Origin: Paraburkholderia bannensis
GTDB taxonomy: Bacteria > Pseudomonadota > Gammaproteobacteria > Burkholderiales > Burkholderiaceae
DNA length: 64,000 bases
Direction of reading: 5' to 3'
NCBI RefSeq assembly: GCF_014200455.1
Contig: NZ_JACHBW010000006.1
Coordinates: forward strand, 248,001 to 312,000
The notes below the pieces were generated by a model that was not told the DNA's origin, made no database searches, and was given only the letters and a program-made list of their open reading frames with translations. Shown in pieces: positions 43,470-52,222 of this stretch. Position 1 is the stretch's first letter, and each line of letters begins with the position of its first letter. Made by a program: the position numbers and the translations under genes.

Positions 43470-44039
43470 TCAGTCGCCCTTGGGTTCGTGGTCATCCGAC
43501 TGCGCAGACTGATGTGCATCCGGCGCATCGACGGACGACTCCGTGCGCGTGCCGCCCGCGAGCGTCTGCAGGTGCTGCGTATTCGAAAGCACTTCGCTCA
43601 GCAGGTCTTCGAGCTTGTCGTTGCCCGCGAGCTTGTTGCGCAGGTCGGCGAGCTTGGAGCGCGCTTCCAGCAGACGGCGCAGCGGCTCGATCTGGGCCAC
43701 CACTTCGTCCGGGTTGAAATCGGCCATCGACTTGAAGCGCAGATCGACGGCGAATTTGCCGCCTTCCGGGCTCAGGCGGTTTTCCACCTGAAACGCGGCG
43801 CGCGGCTCGATGCCTTTCATCACGTCGTCCAGGTTATCGCGGTCGATATTGATGAACTTGCGGTCGCGCAGCTTGGGCTGCTCGATTTCCGATTGACCGG
43901 CCAGATCGCCCATCACCCCGACGACGAACGGCAATTCTTTCACTTCGATCGCATCGCCGCGCTCGACCTCGTAGGTCAGCTGGACGCGCGGCGGCCGCAC
44001 TTTCTGCAAGCGCTTCTGGATGCTTTCTTTCTTTGCCAT
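43470..44039 (-). CDS. tssB: T6SS sheath small subunit TssB
   Basis: A 189-residue TssB (VipA). Family motifs are SIQKRLQKVRPPRVQLTYEV, VKELPFVVGVMGDLAG, RDRKFINIDRDNLDDVMKGI, FAVDLRFKSMADFNPDEV and the EPLRRLLEARSKLADLRNKL helix that contacts TssC. The last 20 residues are an Asp/His/Ser-rich tail. It lies 63 bases downstream of the lipoprotein gene and directly upstream of tssC. Confidence 0.96.
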   Translation of the reverse strand: MAKKESIQKRLQKVRPPRVQLTYEVERGDAIEVKELPFVVGVMGDLAGQSEIEQPKLRDRKFINIDRDNLDDVMKGIEPRAAFQVENRLSPEGGKFAVDLRFKSMADFNPDEVVAQIEPLRRLLEARSKLADLRNKLAGNDKLEDLLSEVLSNTQHLQTLAGGTRTESSVDAPDAHQSAQSDDHEPKGD

Positions 44040-44102
44040 CGTCGGCTCCCTGCTTCTTGTTATCGACTGATGCTACGTAGCGGTGTGGTTGCTCGCCGCG
44101 CT

Positions 44103-44774
44103 TTAACGCAGTGCGCTGAACGGGTCGGCACCGTTACCCGAAGCCTTCGCCGCGGGCGCTGCCGGAGCCGGCGCCGGTGCGGCGGGCGCTGCCGGCGCAG
44201 CGGCTGCGGCCGTATCGGCGCTGTCCTGCGCCTTGGGCGCGGCCTTTGCAACCCGCTTCACGAAACGTGGCTTTTTGTAGGCCGGTTTTTTCTGCTCGGG
44301 CGGGAACAGCGAATCTTCGCCGAGCGTATCGCGCAACTGCTTTGCAAGCGCCTGGGCATCGGACTTTGCATCGCCTTGCAGCGAAGCGTCCTGACGCAGT
44401 TCGCCGAGCGATTCCGTCGCCACGCGCAAACCCGCCACCGCGAGCACGCTCTTCGCGCCGCGATCGGTCTGGTCGCGCTGCAGCGCTTCCTGCGCCGCGA
44501 CGATCGCCTGACCATAGTGTTGCTGCTGGAACTGCACCTGCGCGATGCGCGACCACGGTTCTTCGCGCGTCGGGTCGGCGGCCGCGAGTTTCTGATAGGC
44601 CTCAAGCGCGTCGTTCTGATTGCCCGCCTTGGACAGCGCGTCCGCGTCGGCGAGCGCCTTATTGAATGCGTCGGGCGATGCAGCGAGAGGATTGGTCGGG
44701 GTCGTGGTGCAGCCTGCCATTACGCCGCAAGCGATCGCAGCCCCCGTGAGCATCGAAAAGACCCGCTTTTTCAT
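44103..44774 (-). CDS. TPR-containing lipoprotein, first gene of the T6SS sheath operon
   Basis: A 223-residue lipoprotein. The signal ends in the lipobox VMAGC (Cys22). Tetratricopeptide-like helices follow at about 35-105 (FNKALADADALSKAGNQNDA, then LEAYQKLAAADPTREEPWSR and VQFQQQHYGQAIVAAQEALQ), ending in a Pro/Ala/Lys-rich tail. The residue after Cys is Thr, so an outer-membrane destination is expected. It heads the operon lipoprotein-tssB-tssC-hcp and onward. TPR proteins in T6SS clusters often work as assembly adaptors; the exact role here is unknown. Confidence 0.8.
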   Translation of the reverse strand: MKKRVFSMLTGAAIACGVMAGCTTTPTNPLAASPDAFNKALADADALSKAGNQNDALEAYQKLAAADPTREEPWSRIAQVQFQQQHYGQAIVAAQEALQRDQTDRGAKSVLAVAGLRVATESLGELRQDASLQGDAKSDAQALAKQLRDTLGEDSLFPPEQKKPAYKKPRFVKRVAKAAPKAQDSADTAAAAAPAAPAAPAPAPAAPAAKASGNGADPFSALR

Positions 44775-45130
44775 CGTTCTTTCACCGCCATTTGATTTTT
44801 AATTCAAGGAGAGAAGCCAGAGTTTTACTTATCCCCCAGCGCGCGGGTATAGTACAGGCCAATTTTCTATAATTCAACTGGGTTTGAAAAGACAAAGAAA
44901 GAAAAAAGGTGGCTGAGTGGAAACGTAGAAGCCGCTGACAAGCGTTTGAACGGAAAATAAGGCAATTATTGCCGGAATGGCTATTGAAGCCGCATTCAGA
45001 GAAGCAAAGTTTTCCGCATTTTATTAAAGCGAGCTTCACGGGGATAATGCTCACGCAATGCACTTCGCATTACCCGTGACCATGCGTATTTAACAAAGCT
45101 GGAGAGTCGGGCCTGAGGTCCGAGATAAAA
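44775..45130. promoter_or_regulatory. Divergent T6SS promoter region
   Basis: 356 bases between the lipoprotein gene (- strand) and tssJ (+ strand), clearly AT-richer than the flanking genes. TATAGTAC and CTATAATT elements lie near 44851 and 44866. It probably drives both the sheath operon and tssJKL and is the natural place for T6SS regulation. No sigma54 -24/-12 element was clearly seen. Nothing in it looks like a gene. Confidence 0.5.
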
Positions 45131-45757
45131 ATGACTGCGCGCATTATTCAAATTGCATCGATTACGGTCACGCTTTGCGCCACTGCTGCCTTGCTGGCCG
45201 GGTGTGCCGCGGCAGTGCCTGCGATTGGCAGCGCGGCTTCGGCCGCCCTGCAAGTCGTGGGTATCGGCAAGCCCGACGTACCGGACGCGCAAAAGCCGCC
45301 GCGCAATCTGGGCGTTACGCTATACGCCGCGCGCAATCTCAACGCCGCCACGGACAACAAGCCGCTCGCGCTAGTGGTTCGCCTCTACGCGCTCAAGGAA
45401 CCAACCTCATTCCAGCAGGCGCCGTTCGATACGTTTACGGATCCGGCCAGGGAAAAAACCACGCTGGGCGCGGATCTGTTGAGCGTGCGCGAAATCACCC
45501 TGATCCCGGGGCAACGTTATAGCGCCACCGAAAAAGTCTCGCGTGAAGCGCAGGCATTCGGTATCGTCGCGTTATTCAGGGACCCGGCAATGCAGCGCTG
45601 GAAGTTCGCTTTCGATCCGGCGAAATCGGAGAAATCCGGCATAATGGTCGGGCTGCACAACTGCGCGATGACAGTGACGAGCGGCACGGTGATCCCGGTC
45701 GATTCGGCACAAATGGTGCAGCCGCTCAATCTTCTTTCATCGGTATCGTGTGGGTGA
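45131..45757 (+). CDS. tssJ: T6SS outer-membrane lipoprotein TssJ
   Basis: A 208-residue lipoprotein that anchors TssM to the outer membrane. The signal peptide ends with the lipobox LLAGC (Cys25, followed by Ala). The TssJ beta-sandwich shows LGVTLYAARNLNAATDNKPL, ALVVRLYALKEPTSFQQAPF, LSVREITLIPGQRYSATEKV and FGIVALFRDPAMQRWKFAFD. It is longer than many TssJ proteins because of the about 35-residue linker after the Cys. tssK follows after 225 bases. Confidence 0.93.
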   Translation: MTARIIQIASITVTLCATAALLAGCAAAVPAIGSAASAALQVVGIGKPDVPDAQKPPRNLGVTLYAARNLNAATDNKPLALVVRLYALKEPTSFQQAPFDTFTDPAREKTTLGADLLSVREITLIPGQRYSATEKVSREAQAFGIVALFRDPAMQRWKFAFDPAKSEKSGIMVGLHNCAMTVTSGTVIPVDSAQMVQPLNLLSSVSCG

Positions 45758-45982
45758 ATGACTGGCCTATGTTCGTGTTCGACAAGCAATATGAAGCGGG
45801 CCGCAAGCAACGCAATACGGATGCAATAGAAAGAAAGTAAAGCAGAATCAGGCAACAAACACGCAACAACGAGGCAGCAAACAGTCGAAGTAGAAACGGC
45901 AGTCAACCGGACCACTTCAACCAACAATCCAGTCCGCCGGCTTGCATGGCGAGACACGATCGACGCATAACGCTGAATCATC

Positions 45983-47329
45983 ATGAGCTATTCCTCGAAA
46001 GTGCTTTGGGGGGAAGGCCTGTTCCTCAGGCCTCAGCACTTCCAGCGGCAGGACGCCTATCACGAAGCCCGGCTCTTCGAATCGATCCAGGCTATCCAGC
46101 CATACAACTGGGGCGTGCGTTCGATCCGCATCGATCACGATTCGCTCGGCAGCAATATCCTGCGCCTGAGCGAACTGTCGCTGGTGTTCCCCGACGGCAC
46201 GCTCTACTCCGCTCCGCAAGCCGACGAACTGCCGCCGCCAGTCGCGCTCGACGCGCTGCCCGAAGGCATCAACGAATTCACGTTCTATCTCGCGCTGCAT
46301 CAGGTGCGCGAGAGCGGTTCGAATTACGCGGCCGATCGCAACGAAGGTTTCGTTGCGCGCTACGTGAGCGAACAGGCGAGCGTGGCCGATCACTACACGG
46401 ATGCCGCGCAAGCCGACGTCACGTTCCTCAAGAACAACGTGAAGCTGGTCGCGCACACCGAACCACGCGATCAATTGCTCTCGGTGCCGGTCGTGCGCGT
46501 GCGCCGCACCGCGTCCTCGGGTTTCGAAGCCGATGAAAGCTTCGTGCCGCCGAGCCTCGCCATCGAGGCTTCGCCGCTGCTGCATCAGCGCCTGCGCCGC
46601 CTGATCGACGCCTTGCAGGCCAAGGTCAACGCGCTCTACGGCTTCCATCGCGAGCCGACCAAGAACATCATCGAATTCCGCTCGGGCGACATTGCTTCGT
46701 TCTGGCTGCTGCATACGGCCAGCGGCGCATTCGCGACGCTTGCGCATCTATATCAGCATTCGGCGCTGCATCCCGAACGGCTCTATCAGGAACTGCTGCG
46801 TCTCGCGGGCCAGTTGCTGACGTTCTCGAAGAACCACACGCTCGCCGACCTCCCCGCCTATCGTCACGACGATCCGGGCCCCGCTTTCGCGCGTCTGGAT
46901 GCGATCTTGCGCGACCTGCTGGAAACGGTGATCTCCACGCAGTACTTCGCGATCGCGCTGGAAGAAGTGCGTGCGTCGTTCCATATCGGCCGGCTCGATT
47001 CCGGCAAGATCGACGACAAGACCACTTTCTATCTGGCCGTGTCCGCCGACATGCAGGCCGTCGATCTGGTGGAAGCCGTGCCCGCGCGCTTCAAGGTGGG
47101 GGCGCCCGACGACGTCGACAAGCTCGTGCTCTCCGCCATGCCGGGCGTGCGCCTCGTCTACACGCCGCAAGTGCCGCCGGCCATTCCGGTGCGTCCCGGC
47201 GCGTGCTACTTCGCGCTCGAATCGCGCAGCGCGCTCTATGAGCGCATGATTCAGGCGCAATCGGCGATGGTGTATACGCCCTCGGGCATTAACGATCTCA
47301 AACTCGAACTGATTGCGGTGACGTCATGA
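45983..47329 (+). CDS. tssK: T6SS baseplate-membrane connector TssK
   Basis: TssK trimers link the baseplate to the TssJLM complex. The 448-residue product starts MSYSSKVLWGEGLFLRPQHF, the strict family signature, followed by QRQDAYHEARLFESIQAIQP, the NYAADRNEGFVARYVSEQAS region and the C-terminal head with YFALESRSALYERMIQAQ. Length is standard. The stop overlaps the tssL start by 4 bases (ATGA). The 225-base gap upstream has no gene. Confidence 0.96.
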   Translation: MSYSSKVLWGEGLFLRPQHFQRQDAYHEARLFESIQAIQPYNWGVRSIRIDHDSLGSNILRLSELSLVFPDGTLYSAPQADELPPPVALDALPEGINEFTFYLALHQVRESGSNYAADRNEGFVARYVSEQASVADHYTDAAQADVTFLKNNVKLVAHTEPRDQLLSVPVVRVRRTASSGFEADESFVPPSLAIEASPLLHQRLRRLIDALQAKVNALYGFHREPTKNIIEFRSGDIASFWLLHTASGAFATLAHLYQHSALHPERLYQELLRLAGQLLTFSKNHTLADLPAYRHDDPGPAFARLDAILRDLLETVISTQYFAIALEEVRASFHIGRLDSGKIDDKTTFYLAVSADMQAVDLVEAVPARFKVGAPDDVDKLVLSAMPGVRLVYTPQVPPAIPVRPGACYFALESRSALYERMIQAQSAMVYTPSGINDLKLELIAVTS

Positions 47330-48111
47330 GCAACGCGCCTTCCCTCTTTGGCGACGCACCGCCGCTGTCCGTCGCCCCGCAGACGCCGGCGAGCGATCCC
47401 GCCTATCAGGTGCGCTCGCTGCTCGATTTGCTGTACGACGGTTTCTTCATGCTGTTTTTGCTTAAGAACGGCCGCGAGCCCGGCGACGCCGCTGAATTCA
47501 GCGCCCGTGTGCAGCAGTTCCTGGGCGATTTCGAACGCGGCGCGAAGAAACTCAATGCGTCCGCCGAAGATGTCTATGCGGCGAAATTCGCATTCTGCGC
47601 GGCGGTGGACGAATCGGTGCTGTCCTCGCAGTTCAAGATCCGCTCGGACTGGGAGCGCCGGCCATTGCAACTCGCCCTTTTTGGCGAACAACTCGCGGGC
47701 GAAAAGTTCTTCCAGTACCTGGAAGATTGCCGTGCACGCGGCGCGGCGCGGCTGCAATCGCTCGAGGTTTTTCACATGTGCCTGCTGCTGGGTTTTCAGG
47801 GCAAGTACATGCTCGAAGGACCGGAAAAGCTCGCCTATCTCACGGCGCGCGTGGGCGACGAAATCTCCCATATCAAGGGCAAACGTGCGCCGTTCGCGCC
47901 GAACTGGCCGCTGCCAGATCAGGTCGCGCACCGCCTCAAGCGCGAAGTGCCGCTCTGGAGCATCGGCGCGGTGTTCGCACTGGTGGGCATTCTCGCGTGG
48001 ACGGGGCTCAATGCCTGGTTGCGCGACAGCACGGTGCGTACGCTCGCGCCGTACACGAACATCGTGAAGCTCGGCCCGCAGTCGGCCAATCTCACGATTT
48101 CACTGCCGTAA
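47326..48111 (+). CDS. tssL: T6SS inner-membrane protein TssL (DotU), short form
   Basis: A 261-residue TssL. The cytoplasmic DotU domain (about 25-205) has RSLLDLLYDGFFMLFLLKNG, KFAFCAAVDESVLSS, LFGEQLAGEKFFQYLE and MCLLLGFQGKYMLEG. One transmembrane helix follows (about 218-238, VPLWSIGAVFALVGILAWTG), then a short periplasmic tail of about 25 residues. The C-terminal OmpA-like domain found in extended TssL proteins is absent, so wall anchoring must come from another protein, probably the OmpA-like product at 32775. It is the last gene of tssJKL and ends before a hairpin. Confidence 0.95.
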   Translation: MSNAPSLFGDAPPLSVAPQTPASDPAYQVRSLLDLLYDGFFMLFLLKNGREPGDAAEFSARVQQFLGDFERGAKKLNASAEDVYAAKFAFCAAVDESVLSSQFKIRSDWERRPLQLALFGEQLAGEKFFQYLEDCRARGAARLQSLEVFHMCLLLGFQGKYMLEGPEKLAYLTARVGDEISHIKGKRAPFAPNWPLPDQVAHRLKREVPLWSIGAVFALVGILAWTGLNAWLRDSTVRTLAPYTNIVKLGPQSANLTISLP

Positions 48112-48147
48112 TTGCGCCGCCAGTTCGGCAAAGCAATCAATCGGGGG

Positions 48148-48176
48148 AGCGCGCTTCAAATGTACTGAAGCGCGCT
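48148..48176. terminator. Hairpin between tssL and the diguanylate cyclase gene
   Basis: Arms AGCGCGCTTCA (48148-48158) and TGAAGCGCGCT (48166-48176) pair perfectly around a 7-base loop, between the two converging stop codons. There is no T-run, so termination strength is uncertain. Confidence 0.6.
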
Positions 48177-48186
48177 TATGCCGTAA

Positions 48187-49233
48187 CTACGCCGTCACTA
48201 CGCGGTCACGTCCCGTCATTTTTGCGCGATACAGGCTGGCGTCCGCCAGCTTGAGCCAGGCCGCGTGATCCATCATCGACTCGTCGCATTGCGCCACACC
48301 CACGCTCACCGTGCAGGGGCATTGACCGCCCGCCTCCTTGTTTTTCTCCCGCACCGTCGCGACGAAACGCTCCGCAACCGAACGCGCTTCAGCCAATGTC
48401 GCGCCCGGCAGCACGATGCCGAATTCCTCGCCGCCATAACGCCCGATGCAGTCGCTCACGCGAAAATGTTCGCGCAATAGCATCGCGAAGGCGCACAGCA
48501 CGGCGTCGCCTGCCTGGTGGCCGCGCGTGTCGTTGACCACCTTGAAGTGATCCAGATCGAACAGCAGCAGTGACGACGCATACCGAGTCGCGCGGCAACG
48601 CTCGAATTCGTCGGCGAGCAGGATTTCCCATTGGCGGCGATTGAGCAGCCCCGTGAGACCGTCGGTGCGGCTCAGCCCTTCGAGCGTACGCGTCTGTTCC
48701 GCCAGCTTCCTTGAAATGCGATACGTGCTCCAGCCCAGCGCAATCGGATAGACGATCAGAAACGGCAGACACGCGACGATGGTGGCCATGCGCGTCTCGG
48801 GCTCGACGACGAAACCGAGGGTGAGCCAGCCAATCGCCAGCCCGAGCAGATGCGCGGCCACGCCGCGCAGGAACAGTCTCAGCCCGCCCGCCGCGATGTT
48901 GTCCATGCTCAGCATCACGAGGATCAGGACGCAGGGCAGCAGATTGAAACGCATCGCGACAACCCAGAAGCCGCCCATTGCCGCGTCGATCATCAGATTG
49001 AAGCGCTCGCCGCGATACGGCACGACACAGGCGTGCGCCGCGCGCCGCGCCACATGCGGCCAGATAAAGCCGTGAAAGACCAGCAGCGACCACAGGACTG
49101 CGCCGCGTTGCTGCTGCAGGAACACCGAAGCCACGCAGAAGAAACCCAAGGCCAGCCCCACCATGCGCAAACGCCACGTACGTTCGACAAAACGCCTGCC
49201 TTTGCCGGCCATGGGATGCGTACTCGGTTTCAT
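48187..49233 (-). CDS. MASE2-GGDEF diguanylate cyclase
   Basis: Makes cyclic di-GMP from two GTP at the inner membrane. The 348-residue product has an N-terminal MASE2-type membrane sensor (about 15-175, five or six helices, ERTWRLRMVGLALGFFCVAS) and a C-terminal GGDEF domain. The signature is RYGGEEFGIVLPG near residue 268, with the product-binding I-site RxxD (RVSD) five residues before it, so the enzyme should be active and feedback-controlled. SRTDGLTGLLNRR opens the domain. The signal sensed is unknown. It converges with the T6SS operon; a functional link (c-di-GMP and T6SS) is only suggestive. Confidence 0.93.
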   Translation of the reverse strand: MKPSTHPMAGKGRRFVERTWRLRMVGLALGFFCVASVFLQQQRGAVLWSLLVFHGFIWPHVARRAAHACVVPYRGERFNLMIDAAMGGFWVVAMRFNLLPCVLILVMLSMDNIAAGGLRLFLRGVAAHLLGLAIGWLTLGFVVEPETRMATIVACLPFLIVYPIALGWSTYRISRKLAEQTRTLEGLSRTDGLTGLLNRRQWEILLADEFERCRATRYASSLLLFDLDHFKVVNDTRGHQAGDAVLCAFAMLLREHFRVSDCIGRYGGEEFGIVLPGATLAEARSVAERFVATVREKNKEAGGQCPCTVSVGVAQCDESMMDHAAWLKLADASLYRAKMTGRDRVVTA

Positions 49234-49633
49234 TGTTCGGATCGAATCCTGCCGGTAAGGGGTTCTGGGGCGTCGTAAGGCTTCGCAATGCTTCGTATTG
49301 CGCAGTCCTGCTCAACCTGCCGCGCCCGCTGCACGGTATGAAAGCGGAAAGCGGCCATTGTGCCATTGCATGCGCCATGCGTAGAGGCGTTTTCAGACGC
49401 TTTTTCGCCGCTTGCGACAGCGCCTGTGACAGCCCGATGAAAGCGCCCCATTCCGCACGCCAAGTCCCGCCTTCTTACCAACCGTTACAGAAGCGACGCC
49501 GTCGTTGCACCTGTACGCGCGCTGACTTTCTAGAATTCCTCAGACCGTTGCGCGGCAAACCTGCCGAACGGTCGTGCCGCTGTTGAAACATCGATACCAA
49601 TCGCGTGGAATATCACGCAGAACAGGAGTTCCT
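49234..49633. promoter_or_regulatory. Divergent region between diguanylate cyclase and DUF4142 genes
   Basis: 400 bases without a recognised gene; the open frames here are shadows. It should contain both promoters. The GGAGTTCC ribosome site of the DUF4142 gene lies at its right end. No clear palindrome or riboswitch was recognised. Confidence 0.35.
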
Positions 49634-50182
49634 ATGATTCGCCTCTCGCTTGCAACGCTCGCCAGTGCTTCCGCCGTGGGTCTTCTCGCGCTCTCGATGA
49701 ACGCCAAGGCACAAACCGGCGCGCCGGCCGCCGCCTCGCCGGAACTGCATGCCGCCGACAAAACCTTCATCTCGAACGGCACGCAAACCGTCGCGACCCA
49801 GCGCGACGCGGCCCGCATCGCAGACTCGCGCTCGACCGACCGCGAAGTGAAGGCCTTCGCGGAACAACTCGTCGCCGATTATTCGAAGCTGTCTGATTCG
49901 ATGCGCGCCGCCAGCCCGCGCGGCGTGGACGTGCCGCGCAACGATCCCGACACCGCGGTGATCGACGGCATCAAGAATCTGCGCGGCGCCGATTTCGACA
50001 AGGCCTATATCGAACAGGTCGCGCTGGGCGGGCAGCAAAAGACGCTCTCGGCCTTCCAGGCGGAAATCGCCTCGGGCCGCGACGCGGGCCTCAAGAAGGC
50101 CGCCAGCGCCGCTCTGCCTGTGATCCAGGCCGATATCGCCAAGGCAAAGGAGCTGGCCCAGCGCAAGCATATCGCGGGCTGA
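49634..50182 (+). CDS. Exported DUF4142-family protein
   Basis: A 182-residue protein with a signal peptide (LSLATLASASAVGLLALSMN, cleavage near AKAQT at residue 26). A DUF4142 helical domain follows, with AADKTFISNGTQTVATQRDA, STDREVKAFAEQLVADYSKL and FDKAYIEQVALGGQQKTLSA. The family is ferritin-like in form and periplasmic; its function is not established. AGGAG lies 6-7 bases before ATG 49634; the frame is open to 49574. It stands alone. Confidence 0.85.
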   Translation: MIRLSLATLASASAVGLLALSMNAKAQTGAPAAASPELHAADKTFISNGTQTVATQRDAARIADSRSTDREVKAFAEQLVADYSKLSDSMRAASPRGVDVPRNDPDTAVIDGIKNLRGADFDKAYIEQVALGGQQKTLSAFQAEIASGRDAGLKKAASAALPVIQADIAKAKELAQRKHIAG

Positions 50183-50242
50183 ATACAGCGTTAGACGATT
50201 GACGACAGGCGCGGCGCTTTGCTGGCCCGCGCCTTTTTGCGC

Positions 50243-50842
50243 TTACTCCTCGTTATGCTCCGCGGTCGCCGTCACGAGCCGCTCCATGCGACGGTCTGGA
50301 ATCAGCCACAGCAGCGCGACCAGCACGAAGAACAGCGCGCCGATATGCGGCCAGTCCAGCGCCGCCAGCACGATCCCCAGCAGATAACCGGCCACCGAGG
50401 CCTTGCCCTTCAGGTCGCGCCCCAGTGCGCGCGCCAGCGGGCTTTGCAGGCCGTGATAGCGAACCAGCGTCGCCTGCAGGACGACGTACGCGATCGCACA
50501 GAGCAACAGGTTGAAGCCATACAGCATGGTGGGCCAGCGTCCGAAATGGTTCTCGCCCATCCAGCCCGTGGTGAACGGCAGCAGCGAGAGCCAGAACAGC
50601 AGGTGCAGATTGGCCCACAGCACCGACCCGTTGACGCTGCGCGCGGCGTGCATCATGTGATGATGGTTGTTCCAGTAAATGCCCACGTAGACGAAGCTGA
50701 GCACATAGCTCAGGTAAGTCGGCCACAACGGCGCGAGCGCCGTGATGTCCTCGCCGTGCGGCACCTTGAGTTCCAGCACCATGATGGTGATGATGATGGC
50801 AAGCACGCCATCGCTGAATGCTTCGAGCCGGTTTTTGTTCAT
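50243..50842 (-). CDS. TMEM175-like (DUF1211) potassium channel family protein
   Basis: A 199-residue membrane protein with six helices. The N-terminal MNKNRLEAFSDGVLAIIITI contains the FSDGVxAI filter-helix motif of the TMEM175/DUF1211 family, bacterial members of which conduct potassium. Later helices include YVLSFVYVGIYWNNHHHMMH, LLFWLSLLPFTTGWMG and IGALFFVLVALLWLIPDRRM. The start is fixed by the motif at 50842; the frame is open to 51139 without family content. It diverges from the cytochrome b561 gene with a gap of 138 bases. Confidence 0.87.
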   Translation of the reverse strand: MNKNRLEAFSDGVLAIIITIMVLELKVPHGEDITALAPLWPTYLSYVLSFVYVGIYWNNHHHMMHAARSVNGSVLWANLHLLFWLSLLPFTTGWMGENHFGRWPTMLYGFNLLLCAIAYVVLQATLVRYHGLQSPLARALGRDLKGKASVAGYLLGIVLAALDWPHIGALFFVLVALLWLIPDRRMERLVTATAEHNEE

Positions 50843-50980
50843 TTGCTTCGCTTGAGGCGGAGGGTGACGTCGTGAAGGCGGCCAGCTTGCGCACGCCTGG
50901 AAAGGCAACCGAAAGTATGGCCGAAAGTGCGTAGGGACGCCATTAAGCGCCGGACGCCCGCACCGGAACAAAGGAATCGC

Positions 50981-51679
50981 ATGAATATCGAACCCTCCTC
51001 GCCCGTACGCTCCGGCCCAGCCGGCGAGTGGCGTCGCGTGCGGGTCTGGGATCTGCCCACGCGGCTCTTTCACTGGCTCGCGGTCGGGCTGGTGGTGCTT
51101 GCGTGGCTGTCGCAGCGCATGAACTGGATGCAGCTTCATGTGCGTGCGGGCGAGACGCTGCTCGCGCTGGTGCTGTTCCGTCTGCTGTGGGGCTGCTGCG
51201 GCAGCGAGACCGCGCGCTTTTCACGCTTGCTCGCTTCGCCGGCGGCGGCGTGGCGGCATCTGCGCCAACTGGCGCGCCGCGAACCCGACACCCAGGTGGG
51301 ACACAATGCGGCAGGCGGCTGGATGGTGGCGTTGCTGCTCGCGCTGCTGTTGGTCGAAACGCTCAGCGGCCTGTACGTCAACAACGATATCGCCGATGAA
51401 GGCCCGCTCTCGGAGATCGTGCCCGCCGTCATCGCCAACGCGATATCGGCGATTCACGCGTACGGATGGGATGTGCTGGCCGCCGCCGTCGTGCTGCATG
51501 TCTGCGCCATCGCTCTTTACGCGCTGCTCAAAGGCCACAACCTCGTGCGGCCGATGGTGACAGGCGTGAAGCCCTTGCCCGCCGCAACGCGTGCGCCGCG
51601 CAGAGCCTCGCTCTGGCTCGCGGCGCTGTTGATGGCGTTCTCGGCGCTGGTAACGGCGCTGCTCGCCTTCTACCTCTAG
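50981..51679 (+). CDS. Cytochrome b561-type membrane haem protein
   Basis: A 232-residue diheme cytochrome b of the prokaryotic b561/Ni-Fe hydrogenase b-type family. It starts near RVWDLPTRLFHWLAVGLVVL, the family signature with the first haem His. Four helices follow, and further His ligands lie in LHVRAGETLLALVLFRLLWG, AISAIHAYGWDVLAAAVVLH and KGHNLVRPM. It is an electron carrier in the inner membrane; partner proteins are not encoded next to it. ATG 50981 is used; the frame is open to 50927. Confidence 0.88.
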   Translation: MNIEPSSPVRSGPAGEWRRVRVWDLPTRLFHWLAVGLVVLAWLSQRMNWMQLHVRAGETLLALVLFRLLWGCCGSETARFSRLLASPAAAWRHLRQLARREPDTQVGHNAAGGWMVALLLALLLVETLSGLYVNNDIADEGPLSEIVPAVIANAISAIHAYGWDVLAAAVVLHVCAIALYALLKGHNLVRPMVTGVKPLPAATRAPRRASLWLAALLMAFSALVTALLAFYL

Positions 51680-51934
51680 GCGCGCCCTGGCACGCCGGCA
51701 CCGTCAGGATCGGCGCGTTCTGGTGCTGATTGGCCTGCGAGAGCGCGATCTGATTCTGCAGCACCGTGGCGGCGGCAATCAGACGTCGCCGGGGCAGCAC
51801 GCGAGAGGAAATCATGGCAGGCAGGCAGGGAGAGTGCGCACAGCCCACCCATTTAGCTAGCGCTATTGCCCGCCAGGCACGCGCCATGGCGTAAAATCGG
51901 CGCTCCCCTTCACTCGACTCGACAAAACGCGTAG
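51680..51934. other. Gap between cytochrome b561 and H-NS-like genes
   Basis: 255 bases. A - strand frame here contains MISSRVLPRRRLIAAATVLQ and onward, about 50 residues, before running into the shadow of the b561 gene; it could be a small remnant but has no recognised motif. The right end should hold the promoter of the H-NS-like gene. Confidence 0.3.
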
Positions 51935-52201
51935 ATGGCTACCTACCTCGAATTGCTCGCCGAAAAACGCGCCCTCGACGCGCGCATCGAAGCGGCGCGT
52001 GCCGAGGCGGCTCAGGAAGCGCTTGCCACCGCCCGCGCCGCCATCGCCGAATTCGGCTTTACACCCGAGGATCTGTTCGGCAAGCCGCGTCAGGCCAAAG
52101 CGGCTAAAACGTCAAAAGGCCCGCGCGGCAAGCACAAGGCCGCGCAGGACGCCGCCAACGCCAACGCAGGCAACAACAATTTCGACCTGTTCGGTCATTG
52201 A
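51935..52201 (+). CDS. Short H-NS-like protein without the C-terminal DNA-binding domain
   Basis: An 88-residue protein. The N-terminus, MATYLELLAEKRALDARIEA, followed by AEAAQEALATARAAIAEFGF and TPEDLF, matches the coiled-coil oligomerisation half of Burkholderia H-NS-like proteins. A basic linker follows (KAAKTSKGPRGKHKAAQ), then NNNFDLFGH. The usual C-terminal module with the Y-x-P-x-TG-x-TW-x-G-x-G-x-P motif is missing. It could bind DNA weakly by the basic stretch or form mixed oligomers and weaken full-length H-NS, as Hha- or H-NST-like proteins do; that is inference. It ends before a strong terminator. Confidence 0.72.
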   Translation: MATYLELLAEKRALDARIEAARAEAAQEALATARAAIAEFGFTPEDLFGKPRQAKAAKTSKGPRGKHKAAQDAANANAGNNNFDLFGH

Positions 52202-52222
52202 GCGCAAACCAGCCGCCGGAAA

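Noticed and set aside
51528..51887. 119-codon - strand frame before the H-NS-like gene
   Set aside because: The first 50 codons could be a remnant, but the rest is a shadow of the cytochrome b561 gene and no motif was recognised.
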